DNA of 64,000 nt from Rhodoferax sp. (lineage in GTDB: Bacteria > Pseudomonadota > Gammaproteobacteria > Burkholderiales > Burkholderiaceae_C), in the NCBI GenBank assembly GCA_019449595.1, contig JAGRPL010000004.1, forward strand, positions 992,001 to 1,056,000, in the 5' to 3' direction. The notes under the pieces are model-generated. The model worked only from the letters and a program-made list of their open reading frames with translations. It had not been told where the DNA came from and searched no databases. Shown piece after piece: positions 46,242-53,898 of the stretch. The translations under genes were made by a program, and so were the position numbers. Every line of letters starts with the position of its first letter. Positions within the stretch are counted from its first letter, which is position 1.

Positions 46242-46451
46242 ATGCGCGTCATTCTTGGTGTATTGAGCCTGTTGCTGGTGCTGGCAACCGTTGGGGTGCT
46301 GGTCAAGAAACAGATGGGAGCCCTGGCAGTTGCACCCACGCTGGCTCCGGCCGCCACACCGCAACAGCAGAGTCAGCAATTGCAGCAGCAAGTGCGGCAG
46401 TCGGTGGAGGGAAGTCTGCAGCAGGCCCGCCCCATGCCCGAAGACAAATGA
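46242..46451 (+). CDS. Small membrane protein, 69 aa
   Basis: From ATG 46242, with GGAGAAAG upstream and 1 nt after the previous stop. One N-terminal span (VILGVLSLLLVLATVGVLV) is followed by an Ala/Pro then Gln-rich tail (PQQQSQQLQQQVRQSVEGSL). No family recognised. It is the last gene before a repeat copy and the tadA fusion. Confidence 0.7.
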   Translation: MRVILGVLSLLLVLATVGVLVKKQMGALAVAPTLAPAATPQQQSQQLQQQVRQSVEGSLQQARPMPEDK

Positions 46452-46454
46452 AGT

Positions 46455-46512
46455 GTAAAAACCACTTCTGAACCCCGTGAAATCTGCGTAAGCAGCTACA
46501 AAATACATAGCA
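46455..46512 (+). repeat. Dispersed ~60-nt repeat, copy E (intergenic)
   Basis: Reads GTAAAAACC..., then AATCTGCGTAAGCAGCTACA and AAATACATAGCAA; matches copy B across the CTGCG block and the hairpin. It fills the gap between the small membrane protein and tadA and ends 3 nt before the tadA start codon, so its hairpin could affect translation initiation. Confidence 0.72.
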
Positions 46513-46515
46513 AAC

Positions 46516-47937
46516 ATGCGTGATACCGTCTTCATGCAGATCGCACTGGCCCAGGCGCGCGCGTCTGCGGACGCGGGTGAGGTTCCGGTGGGCGCGGTGG
46601 TCGTGAAGGATGGCCAGGTGATTGCCACTGGCCGCAATGCGCCCGTTGGCGGAAATGACCCCACGGCGCATGCCGAAATTGTGGCCTTGCGGGCTGCGGC
46701 CCAGGTGCTGGGCAACTACCGGCTGGAAGGTTGCGAGCTGTATGTCACGCTGGAGCCCTGTGCCATGTGCAGCGGAGCCATGCTGCACGCCCGACTGGCC
46801 CGCGTGGTGTACGGTGCGGCCGACCCCAAGACGGGCGTGGCCGGTTCGGTGCTGAACCTGTTTTCCAGCGTCCAGCTTAACCACCAGACCGTGGTGCAAG
46901 GCGGGGTGCTGGCCGATGAGTGCTCGGCAGTGCTGCAGGCTTTTTTCCAGCGCAAGCGTGAAGAGAAGACCCGGCAGAAGAGTGCGCTGTATCCGCTGCG
47001 CGAGGATGCCCTGCGAACCCCCGAACAGCGGTTTGCGGACCTGGACGGCTATCCCTGGGCACCGCACTATCTGGCCGATCTGCCGTCGTTGGCCGGTCTG
47101 CGGATGCACTACCTGGATGAAGGCCCCCGGGATGCACCGCTGACCTATCTGTGCCTGCATGGTAACCCGGCCTGGAGCTATCTGTACCGCAAGATGATTC
47201 CGGTGTTCCTGGCCGCCGGGCACCGCGTGGTGGCGCCGGACCTGATCGGTTTTGGCAAAAGTGACAAGCCCAAGAAGGAATCCGCCCACCGTTTTACCTG
47301 GCACCGCCAGACCTTGCTGGAACTGGTCACGCGCCTGGATTTGCGCAACATTGTCCTGGTGGTGCAGGACTGGGGTGGGCGGTTGGGCCTTACGCTGCCC
47401 CAGGCTGCGCCTGGGCGCTATGCAGGCCTGCTGGTGATGAACACCACCCTGGGAACGGGCGACACGACCTTGTCGCCGGGTTTCGTGGCCTGGCGGGAAA
47501 TGTGCGCTAAGAACCCTGAATTTGATATTGCCAGGCTGCTGGCCCGCGGCAACCCCCAACTCACCAGCCGCGAGGCCGCGGCCTACATGGCGCCTTTCCC
47601 CGACCGGGGTTACCGTGCCGCCACCCGCGCCTTTCCGGCCATGGTGCCAGAGCAAGCGGATGCCGATGGCGCTGCCATTTCGCGCGAGGCCCGCCTGTTC
47701 TGGCAGGAGCACTGGTCGGGACAAACCCTGATGGCGATCGGCGTACAGGATCCGGTCCTGGGTCCGCCGGTGATGGAGGTGTTGCATCGCAGCATCCGGA
47801 ACTGCCCTGAACCGCTGCGCCTGGAAGGGGCAGGGCATTTTGTGCAGGAATTGGGCGAACCGGTGGCCCGCGCTGCGATTGCCTACTTTTTGCCTTCTTT
47901 GACGCCCACGATTGGTGCACAATGTTCCAATGAATAA
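46516..47937 (+). CDS. tadA: Fusion of tRNA adenosine deaminase TadA and a haloalkane dehalogenase-like hydrolase
   Basis: 473 aa. Residues 1-~155 are TadA: zinc/catalytic His52-x-Glu54 (TAHAEIVAL) and Cys82/Cys85 (EPCAMCSG), which convert A34 to inosine in tRNA-Arg. Residues ~165-470 are an alpha/beta hydrolase with haloalkane-dehalogenase marks: LHGNPAWSYLYRK, nucleophile Asp285 with adjacent Trp (VVQDWGG) and a late His (GAGHFVQE). There is no stop or frameshift between them. Whether the second half dehalogenates anything is unknown. The usual strong ribosome-binding site is missing because a repeat copy precedes the start. Confidence 0.9.
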   Translation: MRDTVFMQIALAQARASADAGEVPVGAVVVKDGQVIATGRNAPVGGNDPTAHAEIVALRAAAQVLGNYRLEGCELYVTLEPCAMCSGAMLHARLARVVYGAADPKTGVAGSVLNLFSSVQLNHQTVVQGGVLADECSAVLQAFFQRKREEKTRQKSALYPLREDALRTPEQRFADLDGYPWAPHYLADLPSLAGLRMHYLDEGPRDAPLTYLCLHGNPAWSYLYRKMIPVFLAAGHRVVAPDLIGFGKSDKPKKESAHRFTWHRQTLLELVTRLDLRNIVLVVQDWGGRLGLTLPQAAPGRYAGLLVMNTTLGTGDTTLSPGFVAWREMCAKNPEFDIARLLARGNPQLTSREAAAYMAPFPDRGYRAATRAFPAMVPEQADADGAAISREARLFWQEHWSGQTLMAIGVQDPVLGPPVMEVLHRSIRNCPEPLRLEGAGHFVQELGEPVARAAIAYFLPSLTPTIGAQCSNE

Positions 47938-49711
47938 CGCGCCGCTGCCCGCCACACTGGGGGACCCTGACACGCTGCATTTTCTGGATGACGAAAGTGT
48001 GGACGGTGGTGCGCGGGAGGCGGTGTGGCGCCTGTTGGTGGTCGATGACGAGCCGGATGTCCACCGCGCAACGGCATTTGCGCTGGCCGGCGTCAAGATC
48101 CTGGGGCGTGCCCTGGAGTTCCTGCATGCGTATTCGGCTGCCGAGGCCGCCGAGCTGCTGCGTACAGAGGTGGACGTGGCGGTTGTACTGCTCGACGTGG
48201 TGATGGAGCGCGAGGATGCCGGGCTGGCACTGATCAAGACCATCCGACAGGACCTGAAATTGACCGAAGTGCGCATCATCCTGCGCACCGGGCAGCCCGG
48301 TTACGCGCCCGAGATCGAAACCATCCATGATTTCGACATCAACGACTACAAGACCAAATCGGAACTGACACGCACCAAGCTGTACGCCACGGTGACGGCG
48401 GCCTTGCGCGCCTACGAGCAGATACGCAAGCTCGACGAACTGGCGTTTTATGACGGCTTGTGCAAATTGCCCAACCGCAACAAATTCATTCATCTGCGCG
48501 ATGAGCGGCTGGCCAGCGGCTTGTTCCCGGATGACGTGCTCGCTATCGTCGATATCGATGATTTCTCGGAAATCAACGATGCACTGGGACATCAGCAGGG
48601 AGACCGTTTGTTGCAGGCGGTGGCCGAGCGGTTGAAGCGGGAGTTGGGCGACGACGTCGTGCTGGCACGCATCGGCAGCGACACCTTTGGGCTGATGGGG
48701 GCTCGCAGCCTGATCACCCCCCAAAAGGTGTTGACCCTGTTCAGTGAGCCCTTCGTAGTGCAGGATGACGCCATGCTCGTGACAGCCACCGTTGGGCTGA
48801 ATCCTCTGCAGGGTGCGGCGGTCACGGGCCGTGATGCCTTGAAAGATGCCAACACCGCACTCAAGCTGGCCAAGAAGAAGTGGCGCGGGAGTTTTGTGAC
48901 CTTTTCTGCCGCCATGGGCACGGACACCCGTGAGCGTGTCCAGCTCATGCAAAATTTGCGCAATGCCGTGGAGCGGGAAGAACTCTTCATCGTGTACCAG
49001 CCGCAGGTGAACCTTGCCAGCGGCAAGGTGGTGGGGGTGGAAGCCCTGCTGCGGTGGCAGATGGACGATGGAACCTTTGTGCCGCCGGACCGCTTCATTC
49101 CGCTGGCCGAAGCTTCGGGTCTTATCGTGTCCCTGGGTGACTGGGTGTTGCGCATGTCTTGCCGTGAACTGGTGCGGCTGCAGGCCCTGGGCTTCCCGGA
49201 TTTGCGCATGTCAGTCAACGTGTCGCAGATCCAGTTCCGGCACCCAGAATTTCTGGACCAGCTCCATGCCACCTTGGTCGACACCGGCATCCGCCCACAT
49301 TGCCTGGAGCTGGAAATCACCGAATCGGTGGCCATGGAAGACGCCGATTTCATGCTGGAAATCCTGCACAAGGTGCGGGAGTTGGGCATTTCCATCGCCA
49401 TTGACGACTTTGGAACCGGCTACTCGTCGTTGAACCACCTGCGGCAGTTGCCCATTGACCGGCTCAAGATCGACCGTGCCTTTGTGTCGGAACTCAATGA
49501 GCAGGTCATGGGGGGACATATTGCTTCCATGGTGGTCGAGTTGGGGCGCAACCTCAACCTCACCGTCATTGCCGAAGGCATTGAGGACGAGGCGCAGGCA
49601 CAGACCCTGTTGCGCTTGGGTTGCCACGAAGGTCAGGGGTATCTGTACGCCCGGCCCATGACCGCTGCGCACCTGACGCAGTGGCTGCAAAACCGGCGGT
49701 GCGCTCACTAG
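47930..49711 (+). CDS. Response regulator with degenerate GGDEF and intact EAL domain
   Basis: 593 aa from ATG 47930, overlapping tadA by 8 nt. A receiver domain (LLVVDDEPDVHRATAFALAG, LLDVVMERE, LRTGQPGYAPE) is followed by GGDEF with signature RIGSDTFG, so probably not a cyclase, and an EAL domain with GVEALLRW, LELEITESVAMED, IDDFGTGYSSLNHL, KIDRAF and EGIEDE. It is predicted to hydrolyse c-di-GMP when phosphorylated by an unknown kinase. The receiver core resembles the DUF3369-linked type of c-di-GMP regulators. Confidence 0.88.
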   Translation: MNNAPLPATLGDPDTLHFLDDESVDGGAREAVWRLLVVDDEPDVHRATAFALAGVKILGRALEFLHAYSAAEAAELLRTEVDVAVVLLDVVMEREDAGLALIKTIRQDLKLTEVRIILRTGQPGYAPEIETIHDFDINDYKTKSELTRTKLYATVTAALRAYEQIRKLDELAFYDGLCKLPNRNKFIHLRDERLASGLFPDDVLAIVDIDDFSEINDALGHQQGDRLLQAVAERLKRELGDDVVLARIGSDTFGLMGARSLITPQKVLTLFSEPFVVQDDAMLVTATVGLNPLQGAAVTGRDALKDANTALKLAKKKWRGSFVTFSAAMGTDTRERVQLMQNLRNAVEREELFIVYQPQVNLASGKVVGVEALLRWQMDDGTFVPPDRFIPLAEASGLIVSLGDWVLRMSCRELVRLQALGFPDLRMSVNVSQIQFRHPEFLDQLHATLVDTGIRPHCLELEITESVAMEDADFMLEILHKVRELGISIAIDDFGTGYSSLNHLRQLPIDRLKIDRAFVSELNEQVMGGHIASMVVELGRNLNLTVIAEGIEDEAQAQTLLRLGCHEGQGYLYARPMTAAHLTQWLQNRRCAH

Positions 49712-49769
49712 GCAAGCGCACCCGGCAGGGACACGCTGGGTTCGCGTTTGGCTGCCGGATAATGATGCC

Positions 49770-50726
49770 GTGAAAAAACATATTTATATCTATTCCCCCT
49801 CCGGGGCCGTGCGGGACAAGGCCGCTTTCAAGCGGGGCATACGCCGTCTTCAATGGCTGGGGCACGAGGTTGAGGTCGATCCAGACGCGCTGGCAAGTCA
49901 CATGCGCTTTGCCGGGGATGACGCGACCCGATTGGCCGCCATTCACCGCGCTGCGGCCAGCGGCGCCGATGTGGCGTTGATCTCACGGGGCGGTTACGGC
50001 TTGACCCGCATTCTGGGCGGCATCCGTTACAAGGCACTGGCCAAGGCCATTGAACGGGGCACCCAGTTCGTCGGCATCAGCGACTTCACCGCCCTGCAAC
50101 TGGCCCTGTTGGCCCAGACGGGCAGCCTCACCTGGGCAGGGCCGGCGCTGTGTGAAGGTTTTGGCGTGGGGGGCAAGCCAGGCCAAAGCGACGGAAATGG
50201 CCATGGCGAAGAGGCCGTTCCGGACGACATCATGGAAGACTGCTTCAATGACCTGCTGACAGGGCAGGGGGAGGGGACCGGCTGGCGGCAGCACCGTGAC
50301 CCCGCTCCCGAAGCGTTGCGTGTCCTGAACGCCACCGTTTGGGGCGGCAACTTGTCAATGCTGGTGTCCCTGCTGGGAACTCCTTATTTTCCCGAGATCA
50401 AGGGCGGAATCCTGTTCCTCGAGGATGTTGCAGAGCACCCTTACCGTATCGAGCGCATGCTCACCCAACTGCTGCACGCCGGCGTGTTGGCGCGACAAAA
50501 AGCCATTTTGATGGGCCAGTTCACCGAATTCAGACTGACGCCCCATGACAAAGGCTTCAAGCTGCAAAGCGTGATTGAGTGGTTGCGCAGCCAGACCAAG
50601 ACGCCGGTTCTGACCAATCTGCCGTACGGCCATGTCGCCACCAAGGTCCTGCTGCCCGTGGGTGCCAAGACCGACTTGGTGGTGGAAGGGCGGGACGCCC
50701 TGATGGTGTGGGGCCACGCAACCTAG
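49770..50726 (+). CDS. ldcA: LD-carboxypeptidase (peptidase S66)
   Basis: 318 aa from GTG 49770. LdcA removes the terminal D-Ala from tetrapeptides in murein recycling. Nucleophile Ser104 lies in FVGISDFTALQ; the catalytic Glu and His fit GGILFLEDVAEHPYRIERML and NLPYGHVATK. A Gly/Asp-rich insert near residue 140 is not typical of the E. coli protein. Cytoplasmic; no signal peptide. Start is the only reasonable one in frame, with a weak ribosome-binding site. Confidence 0.9.
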   Translation: MKKHIYIYSPSGAVRDKAAFKRGIRRLQWLGHEVEVDPDALASHMRFAGDDATRLAAIHRAAASGADVALISRGGYGLTRILGGIRYKALAKAIERGTQFVGISDFTALQLALLAQTGSLTWAGPALCEGFGVGGKPGQSDGNGHGEEAVPDDIMEDCFNDLLTGQGEGTGWRQHRDPAPEALRVLNATVWGGNLSMLVSLLGTPYFPEIKGGILFLEDVAEHPYRIERMLTQLLHAGVLARQKAILMGQFTEFRLTPHDKGFKLQSVIEWLRSQTKTPVLTNLPYGHVATKVLLPVGAKTDLVVEGRDALMVWGHAT

Positions 50727-50744
50727 GTCGCGGCGGCTCCTTTC

Positions 50745-51143
50745 TCAGTCGCCCAGCGGGCTGGGACGCGTGGCCAGTCCTTTGGGCAGATGGCCCTTGA
50801 ACAGGTCGCTGACGCGTGCCAGTTTGCGCCGTGCCGTCGCTTCGCCGTCCGTGGCGGAAAGCACGGCCATGACGTCCCCCCGCAGATACCAGAGCTCCTG
50901 GATGTCGCTGGCGTAGGTCACCCGGAATTGAATCTGGGGGTACGCCGCGGCACCCGATGCACCCAGGCAATCCAGCATGGCCTGGCGAATGTCGTCCAGC
51001 GCCGCCCGTTCCCGGCTGCCGTCATCTTCGGCAGAGCTCTTGAACAGACCTTGCAAACCGGACATCAGATTAGATGGGGTCCAACGCATTTTGGTATTCA
51101 GGGCAATTTGTCGCAGCATCCTGCCAGTGTATTTTTTGGACAA
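50745..51143 (-). CDS. Hypothetical protein, 132 aa
   Basis: A soluble protein with a basic N-terminus (SKKYTGRMLRQIALNTKMRW) and a compact alpha/beta region (YPQIQFRVTYASDIQELWYL, RGDVMAVLSATDGEATARRK). I do not recognise the family. It converges on ldcA (18 nt apart). The first Met may be followed by an internal start at residue 9. The 288 nt upstream, to the cyclase gene, hold no gene I can see, only AT-rich patches that could carry promoters. Confidence 0.65.
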   Translation of the reverse strand: MSKKYTGRMLRQIALNTKMRWTPSNLMSGLQGLFKSSAEDDGSRERAALDDIRQAMLDCLGASGAAAYPQIQFRVTYASDIQELWYLRGDVMAVLSATDGEATARRKLARVSDLFKGHLPKGLATRPSPLGD

Positions 51144-51431
51144 TAGGTGAAACGGGGCAAATAGTAAAGAAACAACCCTGTTTTCAAAGACTTGCGGTTG
51201 TAAATCAATGTAAAGCTTGCGCTTGTGCCGTTGCGTTCACCGCCCGGCTTGTGCCCGGGGCAGGTCGCCGGGTGGCAAGTATGCGACCAGTGTTTGCGCC
51301 CTTATGCCTGAAAATATGCGGTGCTTGCGGGCTAAATCAGTGAATGGGGTCCTTGTCCCGGCCCCGTTGGTTTTCAAGAGCTGCGCAATGCCCTAAACTC
51401 TGCGGATACACAAGAATCGGAACTATTGGGA

Positions 51432-52349
51432 ATGGGTGTTCAAACGACCGTTGTTTTCACGGATTTACATGGCAGCACGGCGGTGTTTGAAGCGTTGGGC
51501 AATGCCCGGGCAACGGAAACGGTTACCCAAATCACAACCTGGATCGCACGGCAGTGCGAACTCAGCGGCGGACGCGTGGTCAAGACGCTGGGCGATGGCG
51601 TGCTGGCAATGTTTCCGGATGGCCAGAGTGCGGTCAACGCCGTAGTTGAGCTGCAACGCCTGCATTACAAGCGCATCATGCGCACCCCGGTCGATCTGCG
51701 CATGCCGATGCGCATTGGCGTGGCCAGCGGTGAAGTGGAAATCGTCGCGGGCGACTGTTACGGCGACGCCGTCAACGTCGCCGCCCGCCTGTGTGACCTG
51801 TGCGGGCCGCACCAGATCTGGGCCAACGCCGCCGCCCTGAGCGCTGTGGACGAAGCCCGTGGCATGACCTTCCGCATCCTGGGGCCCATTAGCATACGCG
51901 GCCGTGCGGAACCGTGCACGGTGTACCAAATCGAGTGGCGCGAAGAGGAAGCCTCTGATTTCCTGACCATGCAGGGCCAACTCGACCCCATCTATGCGTC
52001 CGGCGAAGTCGACGCGTTGGGCCGCGAGATTGAACTGACCTGGATGGGGTACGCCAAGCGATTCCGTTCCTTTGACTTGCCTGTTCACATAGGCCGTGTG
52101 CGCAACATGGAGTTCGTGGTCAACGATCCCCGGGTTTCCCGTACCCATGCGCGGCTGGAGTGGCGCAACGGCAGCGTGGTGCTGGTAGATGTCAGCAGCT
52201 ACGGAACCTGGGTCCGTTTCTCCGGCGGCGGTGGCTCCGATGTGCTGTTGCGCCGCGAAGAGTGCGTGCTGCACGGCCACGGTGAACTGGCACTGGGCGC
52301 TTCGTTTGCCGACGCCACGGTGCCAACAGTCGCATTTTCCATTCTGTAG
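51432..52349 (+). CDS. Class III nucleotide cyclase domain fused to an FHA domain
   Basis: 305 aa from ATG 51432 (a TTG two codons earlier is possible). The cyclase half has both metal-binding Asp (VVFTDLHGST and KTLGDGVLAM) and the CYGDAVNVAARL helix, so it looks active; the substrate (ATP or GTP) is not certain. The C-terminal FHA half (~residues 210-300) shows VHIGRVRNMEFVVND, VSRTHARLEW and VLVDVSSYGTW, a phosphothreonine-binding fold. It could couple Ser/Thr phosphorylation to cyclic nucleotide signalling. No kinase is adjacent. It is the last gene before dif. Confidence 0.87.
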   Translation: MGVQTTVVFTDLHGSTAVFEALGNARATETVTQITTWIARQCELSGGRVVKTLGDGVLAMFPDGQSAVNAVVELQRLHYKRIMRTPVDLRMPMRIGVASGEVEIVAGDCYGDAVNVAARLCDLCGPHQIWANAAALSAVDEARGMTFRILGPISIRGRAEPCTVYQIEWREEEASDFLTMQGQLDPIYASGEVDALGREIELTWMGYAKRFRSFDLPVHIGRVRNMEFVVNDPRVSRTHARLEWRNGSVVLVDVSSYGTWVRFSGGGGSDVLLRREECVLHGHGELALGASFADATVPTVAFSIL

Positions 52350-52384
52350 GCGGCATTACGCAGGTAGTCTGATGTGCTTTATTT

Positions 52385-52412
52385 ACTTAACATAATATAC
52401 ATCGTATAAAGT
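52385..52412. other. Candidate chromosome dimer resolution site dif
   Basis: 28 bp: XerD arm ACTTAACATAA (52385-52395), central TATACA, XerC arm TCGTATAAAGT (52402-52412). The XerD arm and centre match the reverse complement of proteobacterial dif (TGTATA-TTATGTTAAAT) at all but one position. The XerC arm is less standard, but it is repeated exactly at 53842-53852. Location at the point where gene strand bias switches supports this being the terminus. Confidence 0.85.
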
Positions 52413-52459
52413 ACACTCATCACAGAGGAAAGTACAACAAAGACCGGGAAACCCGCGCC

Positions 52460-53026
52460 ATGCTTAGCGATCGCTTCAAAACGATGTACCTCCAGATGGG
52501 CCTTGACCGCCCTGCGGCCGCGAAGCTTCTGCACGTCTCCGAGCGCACCGTGCGTAACTGGGAAACCGGTGTGCATGAGATCCCATACACGGCCTACAAA
52601 CTCCTGAGGCTTCTGAGCTACTCCGAGCTACCCGGAGCTGCTTGGAGTGGCTGGCACATCGCCGTGGGCCGTCTATGGTCCCCTGAGGGCTACAGCTTCG
52701 CGCCACAGGATGCCGCATGGTGGTCCAACCTGTGCCGCCGTGCACAGCTGTTCCACGTGCTTTACGACGAAAACAACCGGCTGCGCGCAGCGCTGGCGGA
52801 TCGGTCGGCAGCGGGTCGGGCAAGCGATGCGCTGCCCGTGCCCACTGATGGCCGAATAGCCGGGTTTTGGGGTGAGAGTCGTGTAACACCTCACCTTAGT
52901 CTCAAAAATGAGACTTTTGCGGGAAAGAGGCCCACTGCCCCTACCCCGACCACATGCCCTGCCCGGGTTCGCTACAACCTCCCCAAAGCACTGTTGGCAA
53001 CCACAGTGAAAGGGGGCCGCGCATGA
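52460..53026 (+). CDS. XafT/VC1465-like Xer recombination activation factor
   Basis: 188 aa, starting 48 nt from the XerC arm with GAGGAAAG upstream. An N-terminal HTH (AAAKLLHVSERTVRNWETG) is followed by a WSGWHIAVGRLWSPEGYSFA segment and a helical stretch (LFHVLYDENNRLRAALADRS). This is the pattern I associate with the DUF3653/VC1465 family. Its TLC-phi member XafT activates XerD-first recombination at dif so that satellite phages can integrate and excise. The Pro/Thr-rich C-terminal ~60 residues are extra. Family call is by eye; its position beside dif strongly supports it. Confidence 0.75.
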   Translation: MLSDRFKTMYLQMGLDRPAAAKLLHVSERTVRNWETGVHEIPYTAYKLLRLLSYSELPGAAWSGWHIAVGRLWSPEGYSFAPQDAAWWSNLCRRAQLFHVLYDENNRLRAALADRSAAGRASDALPVPTDGRIAGFWGESRVTPHLSLKNETFAGKRPTAPTPTTCPARVRYNLPKALLATTVKGGRA

Positions 53027-53481
53027 GGACCAATCCGAAGCACGATCGGGCCTACGTGGCACGCAAGCGGGACGGTATCCAGACTGTTCCGCAGTCATGG
53101 CACTGGTTGACCGGTGCCAGACTCCGCGAGCTGGCTCAGGCTGCCTATCACTCGGCGACCTACTCCAACCGTCTGGATGTGTTCGAGGGCGAGGAGTTCA
53201 CCGATCAGCAGCTGCGCGAGTTCTTCGCGGAGGCGCTGATCGAGGAGTTCACGACCTACGTGACGGCGGAGGCGCACAAAGTGGCTGGCTGCTGGCCTAC
53301 TGGGTGGGCAGCGCAGGGGGCGGTGGAGCGTGTGGGGCGCCTTGCAAGCGAGATCCCGCAGGACTGGCGGCCACAGTACCCCGCCTACAAAAAGTTGGCC
53401 CCTGCCGAGCGTTCCCGCGCTCCAGGGGCCGTGACTAGCGCCGATGAAGGCAGCGCCAATGGCCGAGATTCTACGCACTGA
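53023..53481 (+). CDS. Unknown protein of the dif-associated element
   Basis: 152 aa, coupled to the XafT-like gene by an ATGA overlap. A basic N-terminus (RTNPKHDRAYVARKRDGIQT) and a mainly helical, acidic middle (FTDQQLREFFAEALIEEFTT) are visible. There is no membrane segment, metal motif or recognised replication or coat signature. As the only other gene of the element, it may have a replication, packaging or regulatory role; nothing in the sequence decides this. Confidence 0.65.
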   Translation: MRTNPKHDRAYVARKRDGIQTVPQSWHWLTGARLRELAQAAYHSATYSNRLDVFEGEEFTDQQLREFFAEALIEEFTTYVTAEAHKVAGCWPTGWAAQGAVERVGRLASEIPQDWRPQYPAYKKLAPAERSRAPGAVTSADEGSANGRDSTH

Positions 53482-53773
53482 CGCGGCCCAGGGCCAGCAA
53501 GCGATGCGGCTGTGCGCGGGCTGGGCGGAGGCGTGCAGCGCTGCTGCTCGCGGGCCAGTGCCATCCCTCGCCCCGGCAGGCTTGGGCGGCTTGGTGGCCC
53601 CTGCGGGGAGTGGTGCGCTGCCTTCCAGCTCGCGGGCGAGGTCTTGCCCTGCGGACCGGCTGGTTTCGCGCCCTGTAAAGCGGTATTGGGGTTCTAGGGC
53701 GTCGCGTAAGGGGCGCGGCGGGCTCTTCTCCACTCCTGTTACGTCCACCTGGCTACGGGCTTCCCAGCTCGCC

Positions 53774-53796
53774 GCCGCTACTTTTTTTATAGCAAG
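53774..53796 (+). repeat. Possible degenerate copy of the dispersed repeat
   Basis: GCCGCTACTTTTTTTATAGC followed by AAG: the hairpin core resembles copies A and E, but the CTGCG block upstream is not conserved. It lies inside the Xer-flanked element, near its right end. Confidence 0.35.
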
Positions 53797-53835
53797 AAAT
53801 GAAGGTTCTTCAATGGTTCCAGACGACTATGCTTG

Positions 53836-53855
53836 TATACATCGTATAAAGTACA
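53836..53855. repeat. Right-hand Xer half-site of the element (attachment repeat)
   Basis: Exact copy of the dif centre and XerC arm plus ACA (20 bp). The 11 bp on the XerD side (GACTATGCTTG) do not match a XerD arm. This asymmetry is typical of attP sites of Xer-dependent elements. Confidence 0.8.
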
Positions 53856-53898
53856 TAATGCAAGAAACACCGGGTTTCTTCACTCCCGGATCCCTGGA

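Larger units (their letters stand above)
52396..53855 (+). mobile_element. Minimal candidate IMEX (integrative mobile element exploiting Xer) at dif
   Basis: A 1.44-kb segment bounded by perfect 20-bp direct repeats (TATACATCGTATAAAGTACA at 52396-52415 and 53836-53855). These comprise the dif centre plus the XerC arm; only the left copy has a good XerD arm. That is the footprint left when an element with a degenerate XerD arm integrates through XerC. It carries a XafT/VC1465-like gene and one unknown gene. No integrase, coat or replication gene is visible, so it is either a minimal satellite or a remnant. Confidence 0.82.
53482..53898. other. Non-coding stretch holding the second Xer half-site
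   Basis: About 417 nt without a convincing gene. The GC-rich first half has open frames on both strands, but they lack family features. The AT-rich second half holds a possible degenerate repeat copy (53774-53796) and the right direct repeat of the element (53836-53855), then the 3' end of the ankyrin gene. If the element replicates as a circle, an origin could lie in this stretch; I see no clear origin motif. Confidence 0.5.

Noticed and set aside
52385-53855. Filamentous prophage of the CTX/Inoviridae type
   Set aside because: The segment is only 1.45 kb and has no coat, Zot-like or replication initiator gene; a satellite or remnant Xer element fits better.
53459-53870. Third gene of the dif element on the + strand
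   Set aside because: The frame from ATG 53459 is open but has Ala/Arg/Ser-rich shadow-like composition, runs through the right Xer repeat and continues antisense to the ankyrin gene.
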